Positions 58,379 to 64,000 of a stretch of 64,000 nt of DNA are shown here, one piece after another (the stretch's first letter is position 1; each line of letters starts with the position of its first letter). The stretch is from Rhizophlyctis rosea (Eukaryota; Chytridiomycota; Chytridiomycetes; Rhizophlyctidales; Rhizophlyctidaceae). The notes below the pieces were generated by a model. It saw only the letters and a list, made by a program, of their open reading frames with translations, had not been told where the DNA came from and did no database searches. A program made the position numbers and the translations under genes. The stretch spans positions 62,001 through 126,000 of the forward strand of contig JADGJC010000063.1 in assembly GCA_027596075.1 (NCBI GenBank). Reading direction: 5' to 3'.

Positions 58379-59241
58379 TCATAACGATGCACTCAATGCC
58401 TGACGTCCAATGCGAACAAGATCATCGTTCAACAATCTTCCTTTCACGTCAAAGCCATGAACAGCGTGGTGCAGCAGAGCAGCCGCAATCTCCTGTTGCG
58501 TCACCACAGGCATCCCGGCCATGTTAAGGATACCCGATGTCGCCCATCGCACCATATTTGTAGGACTCCAGACCGTCGCTGGGGATATGAAACCAGGTTT
58601 GGCCATACATGCTTGAATTTCACCGGGATGTTCGTTGGCGGTCGCGAAGAGTTTGTCTTCGGTTTCCGACTACAACGAGTGAGGGAGGTTGAAATCAGTC
58701 ATCCAGTAGAAGACCATAAGTGGGAATTTCCTCGTACCCGCATCTGGATGTACTGAGCCATGATGCCTTTGTCGCTGCCAGGTGCAAATTGTGCACTCAT
58801 GAATATGAAGCGGAATGGTTTCTCAGGTCCGGCTTCGTGCATGGCTTTGAGACCTGCTAGTGGAGATGACTGGCATACTCGCTTGACTTCGTCAAAGTTG
58901 ACGAAGTTGGAGCGGCTGGGTGTTATAGCGACGGTCCTATGCGAATAGGTTAATACCGTCGGACTCTGTTCATAAAGGAATTGTTGACCTGCTCTTGACA
59001 CTTGCCAAATACACGCTTGTGCGCCAGCAAACTCCTTTCTGACATCTTCTGGGTAGACCTCGTAATCTTTTATGATGACGCTTTTGAGTTTACTTATGTC
59101 GGCTTTTGCGAGTATATTTGGTGGTGGGGTGACGGGTGTTCGCGCGAGAGCTACGACAGAAGTGATTTCTGGGATGGACAGACTTTGACGGATGATTTCC
59201 GAGGCTACGTAGCCTGTTGCGCCAGTTATGATCAGTTTCAT
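58379..59241 (-). CDS. NmrA-like NAD(P)-binding Rossmann-fold protein
   Basis: Member of the atypical short-chain dehydrogenase / NmrA-like group (nucleotide-binding sensor or reductase; substrate unknown). Three exons (59006-59241, 58738-58936, 58379-58669) join in frame to 241 residues. The N-terminus MKLIITGATGYVASEIIRQS is the GxxGxxG nucleotide-binding loop. It is followed by EITSVVALARTPV, the hydrophobic strand SVIIKDY, and GAQACIW joined to TVAITPSRSN. The latter join needs a GC-AG intron (58937-59005): the donor reads GCAAGT and restores a family-like segment, whereas the nearest GT donor gives a stop. Later segments are FRFIFMSAQF, MAKPGFISPATVWSPTNMVR and QEIAAALLHHAVHGFD. The ATG at 59241 begins directly at the Rossmann strand. 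Confidence 0.87.
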
Positions 59242-60835
59242 GGTCGCAAAATCGATGGATTGCGGGGGAGGGCGAGAGGGTGCAGGATGGAAAAAGGTAC
59301 AGGCACTCAAGTGTGATGGATATTGATTCGTGACGGAACAATTTCGGACAAGCTGACATGTCGACGCGTTGTGCGGCTTGTGCGGGGGGCGGGACAACCA
59401 AAACGCACCCATCCTTGGTTTGAACAGGGCTTCCTTGACACCCTACGCACGACATTTTGCATATCAGCCCCAGCCGCAACCAACACGAAGGGTCAAAATA
59501 CTGAATGTTTCAAACTGTTTCTATTATATTACACTAAGCAATGTAACTTCCTTGGGTAATGTTGATAAACGACAGCCTACTGATGCGAATTTACCAACGA
59601 CCTAAAAGAAGACTCCGTAGATTTATCTTGGCCACACTTTGACTCATAGGAACATGGTGCATCTGCGTTCCTACGAGCTTCGATAGGGCCAGCAACGTTC
59701 CACTTCTACTTCAAATCCCAAACCACACCACAGAAAGCGATGACCGCTTTCGCAAGAAGAAAGTCAAGTATATTCCAAGCGCACTACCTGTACTCACACG
59801 ATTAACTATCTCTACGTGATGGTGGCCTATCTGGAACAGCGATGGAACTCCTCAGCACGAAAAAAGTGGCATCATTTCCCTACCCCGCTTAACGACACCC
59901 GGCGAGGTGCCACGATGGTAGGGGTCGGACGCAAATTACCAAAAGTACCATCACGGGAGTTCCGATCGCCTTATTCGCCTCGATTGAACTAGACTATTTT
60001 GAGTACGACCACGACGCCAGGATTGGGCGGCAACAGTGAAGCCGCTGATGCAGGGGCAGTCCAGAGATTGGCGCAACATCCTATTCGACAAGGAAAAGAG
60101 GACAATTAATAATGGTCCAAAAGTAGGTAGTATCGCGACGATAGGGACTGGACTCAGTGAATTGTAGTTATTTTGAAAACCAACACGGAAGATTTTGGTC
60201 ATCTATTGTCATCCATGTCCAGTCCCGTTTCCCATCTAGCAAACGTTGATATTTACCTGGCGTGGTGCTATTCAGTTTGGAGCAATCGACTCGGAGCTTA
60301 TCTGAGGGATTGAGGGAGAAAAACAGTCAGTTCAGGTCTTGCTAACTTGTGGCGTCCGACACCACTGAAAAATAGAGCCTCAGAGATCTTGGTGATAATT
60401 GAAAGTCCTCATAAAGAATCAGGATTCGAGAGTTGTTTTCCTCACAGGCAAACACTTTACACAATGCAAGGTTGTGCACATACCTAGACTTGATCACATC
60501 TGGAATGTGACGAGATTGGTTGGGTGGAAGGAGAAAGGAGGAGGGAAAGTGAGGGAACGAGCCCAAATTTATTGACATGAGGCTTGTTTGGAGGCTTGGG
60601 TTTGGGCTCAGCTGGTTACGTAAATCTCCACTGAATCCTTTCTGGGTCAGATTGGTCCGCAGGGGGTTTCATGATTTGGGTACCCACCTTCCTCCTTAAA
60701 AAGCTTCCCAATTTCTCATCGCTAGTCATAAAACTCACAATTCACACGCAGCGATTTCGTCATACGCACTCCTGAACACTCTGGACACTTGAGCTACTGT
60801 CTACTCCCCTTTTACCCTGATCACTGTCGTTCAAT
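59242..60835. other. Divergent intergenic region, no gene seen
   Basis: 1.6 kb between the NmrA-like start (minus) and MND1 (plus). Short frames at 59951-60202 and 60342-60578 (minus) have no family resemblance. No repeat or RNA gene was recognised. The stretch before MND1 (60700-60830) is C/T-rich, as for a fungal leader. Confidence 0.4.
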
Positions 60836-62080
60836 ATGGTCAGTTCCTTTAACTTCCACCTCATTCCCACAGCCCCAACTGACTGCCCACACTCCAGAGC
60901 AAACGAGCTAAAGCCTTATCCTTTGAGGAGAAACGCAAACGTATGGCCGAGATATTTTATGAGACGGTTAGCAATCTTTCTAATTTCACCGTGTCGGATA
61001 GTGTACTAACAGTTCCTGCATTGCCATCCAGAAAGATTTTTGGCAACTGAAGGTATGCACATAAGGAACACGCGCAAAGGTATCACAAAAACTCACGTCG
61101 CTCATACTGCTCACAAAGGACTTGGAAAAAATGGCGCCCAAACAGAAGGGAATAGGTTGGTACACGTGTGGATATGTGTGATTCCATTTCGAGACTGACC
61201 TCAGTTTTTCGGTAGTCCAACAAAGCGTCAAAGAAGTCCTCGACTCCCTAGTCGTGCGTACACCTCCTTGCCTCGATCGCAAATGATAAGCCCAGCTCAC
61301 GTATATATCAGTCTGATAATATAGTCACCCTCGAGAAAATCGGCACATCAAATTACTACTGGAGTTTTCCAAGTACAGCAATGCAGACGGTGAGGGAGGC
61401 CATGTGGGTGCCAATCACGTCAACGATTCTTAATATCACACACAGAGAAAACGCAAATTGGAAGACATGGAGAATGAACTGAGCGCACTGAAGGCAAGTG
61501 TTACGTGGTACCTCACTCGATGACCGGCATCTCATCACTGTAGTTCTTCGCCGCAGAAACGACAAACAGACCTACAATTAAATGTTGAGAAGGCTCAGGA
61601 AGGACGGGAAGAGTCGGTTCGCATTGCAAGGACGCGTTCCCTTCTGGTTCTGCATGTCTCATGTGATTCATGCAGGACGAGCGAGCCGACATGCTCGAAC
61701 GCCTCCATGACGCCGAAGCTCTACGGAAATCTTACCTGAAGGAGTTGGAACAATTCCGAGATTGTGATCCGGCAGTGTTGGAAGCTAAAGGTACTTGGAC
61801 TGCTAGACTACCAGCGAGCAGCGCATTCCGGATTGACTGAAACACGGTTTCGCCACTCATGTAGAACTAGCAACAACATTAGCGAAAGATGCTGCGAACC
61901 GATGGACGGGTATGAACTTTTGGACATTACGTATTTACTAATAGAGAATATTTACATCTCCACCCTCCAACAGACAACATCTTCGCCCTCCAATCCTACT
62001 GCAGCCGAAACTTCAACATCACCTCACAGCAGTTTAGTGAGCAGTTTGGCATACCGGAGGACTTTGATAGCATTCCGTGA
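60836..62080 (+). CDS. MND1: Meiotic nuclear division protein 1 (MND1)
   Basis: Partner of HOP2 in the complex that helps DMC1/RAD51 capture homologous duplex DNA in meiosis. Eleven coding exons (60836-60838, 60898-60966, 61032-61052, 61119-61155, 61216-61253, 61312-61389, 61446-61493, 61557-61616, 61676-61790, 61865-61909, 61974-62080) total 206 residues, almost the exact size of human MND1 (205). The first coding exon is the ATG alone. Landmarks: LSFEEKRKRMAEIFYET, KDFWQLKDLEKMAPKQKG, SVKEVLDSLV, the winged-helix segment EKIGTSNYYWSFPS, coiled coils KLEDMENELSALK and KAQEGREES, and the C-terminus KDAANRWTDNIFALQSY with QFGIPEDFDSIP. All joins are in frame. The intron after 61493 begins GCAAGT, or alternatively a GT six bases further on. 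Confidence 0.94.
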
Positions 62081-62368
62081 TTGGAGCTAGGGGCTCGGAT
62101 AATGGTGGGATTTTGTATATAGACAGAGATAGTGGTTTGTAGCATTTGCTGGGTACGCTTAGGGTAGTCTTGCATGCTGCCTTGTATATTTGAAATTGGG
62201 TATAGTGTAGTGAACTGGGTAGGACCTGCCGTGAAGGTTGGCATGATCGGAGTTGAGTATTGTTACTTCCCAACTAGAAGTACCCGCATGACAAAAGCCC
62301 AAAGACATCGCAACCTCCTTCTGACATTGTGCACGTCTGAGTAAACTTACCGATAAAACAGCTCCACC
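62081..62368. other. Convergent 3' region MND1 / BSD gene
   Basis: 288 bp between the two stops. No feature recognised; the ATTTGAAATTGGGTATAG-like A/T-rich part near 62190 may serve 3' end formation. Confidence 0.35.
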
Positions 62369-63647
62369 TCATTTTTCGCCCTTTTCCTCAATATCATGCT
62401 CGACGTGGATGTCCTCATCATCCTCCAACTCCTCACCAGCTTCATACAGCACCTCCCCTTGCTCCCATTCGCTGCCGTACGCATCGCTGGCAAACTCTTC
62501 GTAGTCCATCGAATGGGACGCCTGCGAGGTACAATGAGAGATGTTCACGGATTGCTAAAATTGAGTATTGCCGCAAACTTGAAATGTTAATTTGGACACG
62601 TTACCTCGTCATTCAGATGACTCGGCAACCCAACCACCTCACGCAACTCCTTTGCTGTTGGTCCTTCGCCCTGATCCGCCGGGGACGTTTTTTCGACTTT
62701 CGGCTTTGATTTTGCTGCAACGTTCTTCTCGGTTGTGAATTCCTTGTCATCAGACGCGGCATCAGGGCTTCCGTCTGCAACGGAGTGTTTGGGTGATGCA
62801 TCCCCTTTCGGTGCGGATGAGGGGTCGTTAAGGTGAGTCAGGGCATGGTGGGTTGTCAGGAGATGGATGTGGTGGAAGTAGTTGCGCCAGAAAATTGGGT
62901 CTTTCATTCTGGTTGGTGATTGGGACGTCAGTCAAAGGTCTTCGAACAAGAAGCAAGCCTGAAGATGTACTGTACTTTCGAGGGACGAGCTCATAGCGCA
63001 TTTGTTGGAGGTTTGGGTCAAGCTCCAGGAGGCGCTAGATGAGAATGGGGAAAACAATGTGCGTCTAGGTTAGTGACACGTGATTGAGTATAGGGGATGG
63101 ACTGAGCCTTCACCATTGCGACCGACGCGTTTGCATTCATGTCAAAGTCAAAGCCCGCATCGGATGGTGGATCAGTCGTAAATGTTTCTTTGTTCTAGAT
63201 CGATGTACATGCAATGATGTCAATTCCGCTCCACTTCCGGCCAAGCCCAACACCAAACTTACACCCGACAACGCAAAAATCTCCTTCTTCAACCCCTCCT
63301 CATTCTCAAACCCTTCCCAAGGCATAGTAACATCCGCACTACCATTTCTGCTCTTCGCCTCTTTTCGCTCTCCTTCAGCAGGCCTCGCCAAGGCCACCGT
63401 CACGGCATCCTTCACAACATCCGCGAACGCGAACCGCGGAGAAGTGACGGACGCGTCGCTTTCGGCAAAGTCACCTCCGTCTTGTGCCTTTTTCTTTGCG
63501 AGGTCCGCGGCGTGGGCTGCGTCGAGGTTGTGGGTTATTTGGGTTAGGGTTGTGGTGAGCTTGTTTGTGAATGCCGCTGCAAGATGAAGAATGACGTGAG
63601 TTGGCAGGTTTGAGGAAGGGACCGGTTGTTCCGTACTTACTGAACAT
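62369..63647 (-). CDS. BSD-domain protein, SYAP1-like
   Basis: Resembles synapse-associated protein 1 (SYAP1), a BSD-domain protein linked in animals to AKT/mTORC2 signalling. Six exons (63641-63647, 63263-63576, 63114-63194, 62976-63034, 62605-62908, 62369-62521) join in frame to 305 residues. The first coding exon holds only 7 bases. Landmarks are TAFTNKLTTTLTQITHNLDA, VTMPWEGFENEEGLKKEIFA (matching PWVGYNEEE...ILALS in animals), FTTDPPSDAGFDFDMN, LLELDPNLQQMRYELVPRK and the BSD core DPIFWRNYFHHIHLL. The tail is acidic and ends DIEEKGEK-stop. Function in fungi is unknown. The start was fixed at 63647 because an in-frame TAA lies just upstream. Confidence 0.88.
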
Positions 63648-63940
63648 GAGGGCGGTGATGGAAGGGAATTTACGACAGACGATGTGGTAGGGTTTCGTGG
63701 TGCGTTAGGGACGATGTTGAGCAGTACACCTGTAGATCGTGGAGGACGATTTGGTGGGAAAGGCGTGGCAAGGCCAATGGTGTTTGTTTACCTGATGGTC
63801 ATGCTGAAATGTGGCGTAACGCGATGTGGTCAACACACCACGCGTCAAAGGGTGCTTCTGAGGGTTTGTGCATGTAAATATCTTACTTCTCCAGACGGCA
63901 TTGAACTGGAAGCAATGTCCACAACCGCCGTTCCCACAAC
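63648..63940. promoter_or_regulatory. Divergent promoter/leader region at right edge
   Basis: 293 bp between the BSD-gene ATG (63647, minus) and an ATG on the plus strand at 63941. On the minus strand there are splice-like sites (AG before CATGACCATCAG, then GTAAAC) and a short upstream frame that ends in TAA at about 63690, so the BSD transcript may have a spliced leader with an upstream ORF. Confidence 0.35.
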
Positions 63941-64000
63941 ATGGCCGTCCTTCGTAAAATCCCCTTCTCAAACGAACAAACAGCGGGCTTTCGATTGTTC
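63941..64000 (+). CDS. Start of a gene running off the window (partial)
   Basis: An ATG after the context ACAACATGG opens a frame that stays open to the edge, beginning MAVLRKIPFSNEQTAGFRLF. The composition looks coding and it is divergent from the BSD gene, a common arrangement here. Twenty residues are too few to name a family. Some resemblance to the start of sister-chromatid cohesion factor DCC1 came to mind but cannot be supported. Confidence 0.35.
   Translation, partial: MAVLRKIPFSNEQTAGFRLF

Noticed and set aside
63705..63971. Cys-rich minus-strand frame at the right edge that looked like a zinc protein
   Set aside because: The start is a TTG, the Cys cluster fits no motif, and a better ATG-initiated frame runs on the opposite strand from 63941.

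Overview
The window is nuclear DNA from a fungus, most likely an early-diverging (chytrid-like or other zoosporic) lineage. About twenty protein genes are visible. Nearly all are split by short GT-AG introns (about 50-100 nt, often with a CTAAC/CTGAC branch point), and divergent or convergent neighbours lie a few hundred bases apart. The fungal call rests on the gene set: CTR9, DBP10, farnesyltransferase beta, DOP1, an RMD1-family protein and F1 gamma, with fungal-style intron density. The early-diverging call rests mainly on an Integrator INTS6 homologue and a SYAP1-type BSD protein; Integrator is, as far as I know, missing from the well-studied Dikarya. Species is not assigned.

Layout. 0.9-5.4 kb (-): INTS6-like Integrator subunit. 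6.1-6.6 kb (+): orphan protein. 7.2-7.9 kb (-): complex I subunit NDUFA13/GRIM-19, sharing a 247-bp promoter region with CTR9 of the Paf1 complex (8.1-12.7 kb, +). CTR9 converges on DBP10/DDX54 RNA helicase (12.9-16.8 kb, -). 17.9-19.6 kb (+): divergent protein kinase with a polyglutamine tract. 20.5-21.7 kb (+): dienelactone hydrolase, convergent with a hemerythrin-domain protein (21.9-22.5 kb, -). 22.5-30.4 kb is a gene-poor island with a frameshifted Sel1-repeat pseudogene, a long hairpin, a pair of inverted repeats and a coding remnant. 30.4-32.9 kb (+): bHLH factor with an expanded loop. 33.5-35.1 kb (+): mitochondrial ATP synthase gamma. 35.9-37.5 kb (+): orphan coiled-coil protein with 21-bp repeats. 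38.4-40.0 kb (-): SLC35F/EamA-type transporter. A tRNA-like relic lies at 40.4 kb. 41.1-42.3 kb (-): secreted, probably GPI-anchored Cys-containing protein interrupted by a 10-N assembly gap. 42.8-44.8 kb (+): farnesyltransferase beta. 45.1-47.3 kb (-): RMD1/DUF155 protein. 47.8-55.4 kb (+): DOP1/Dopey. 56.0-58.1 kb (+): MFS drug:H+ antiporter. 58.4-59.2 kb (-): NmrA-like Rossmann protein with a probable GC-AG intron. 60.8-62.1 kb (+): MND1 meiotic recombination factor with 11 coding exons. 62.4-63.6 kb (-): BSD-domain protein. 63.9 kb (+): start of a further gene that runs off the edge.

Most genes are unrelated housekeeping functions: transcription and RNA processing (INTS6, CTR9, DBP10), mitochondrial energy (NDUFA13, gamma subunit), membrane traffic (DOP1, transporters), prenylation and meiosis (MND1). 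There is no operon-like pathway cluster. The unusual signals are concentrated in the 22.5-30.4 kb island, the two orphan proteins, the bHLH loop, the intron structures at 58-63 kb, and abrupt switches of strand base composition inside exons. Exon boundaries were read by eye from splice motifs, frame and family similarity; no alignment was run.
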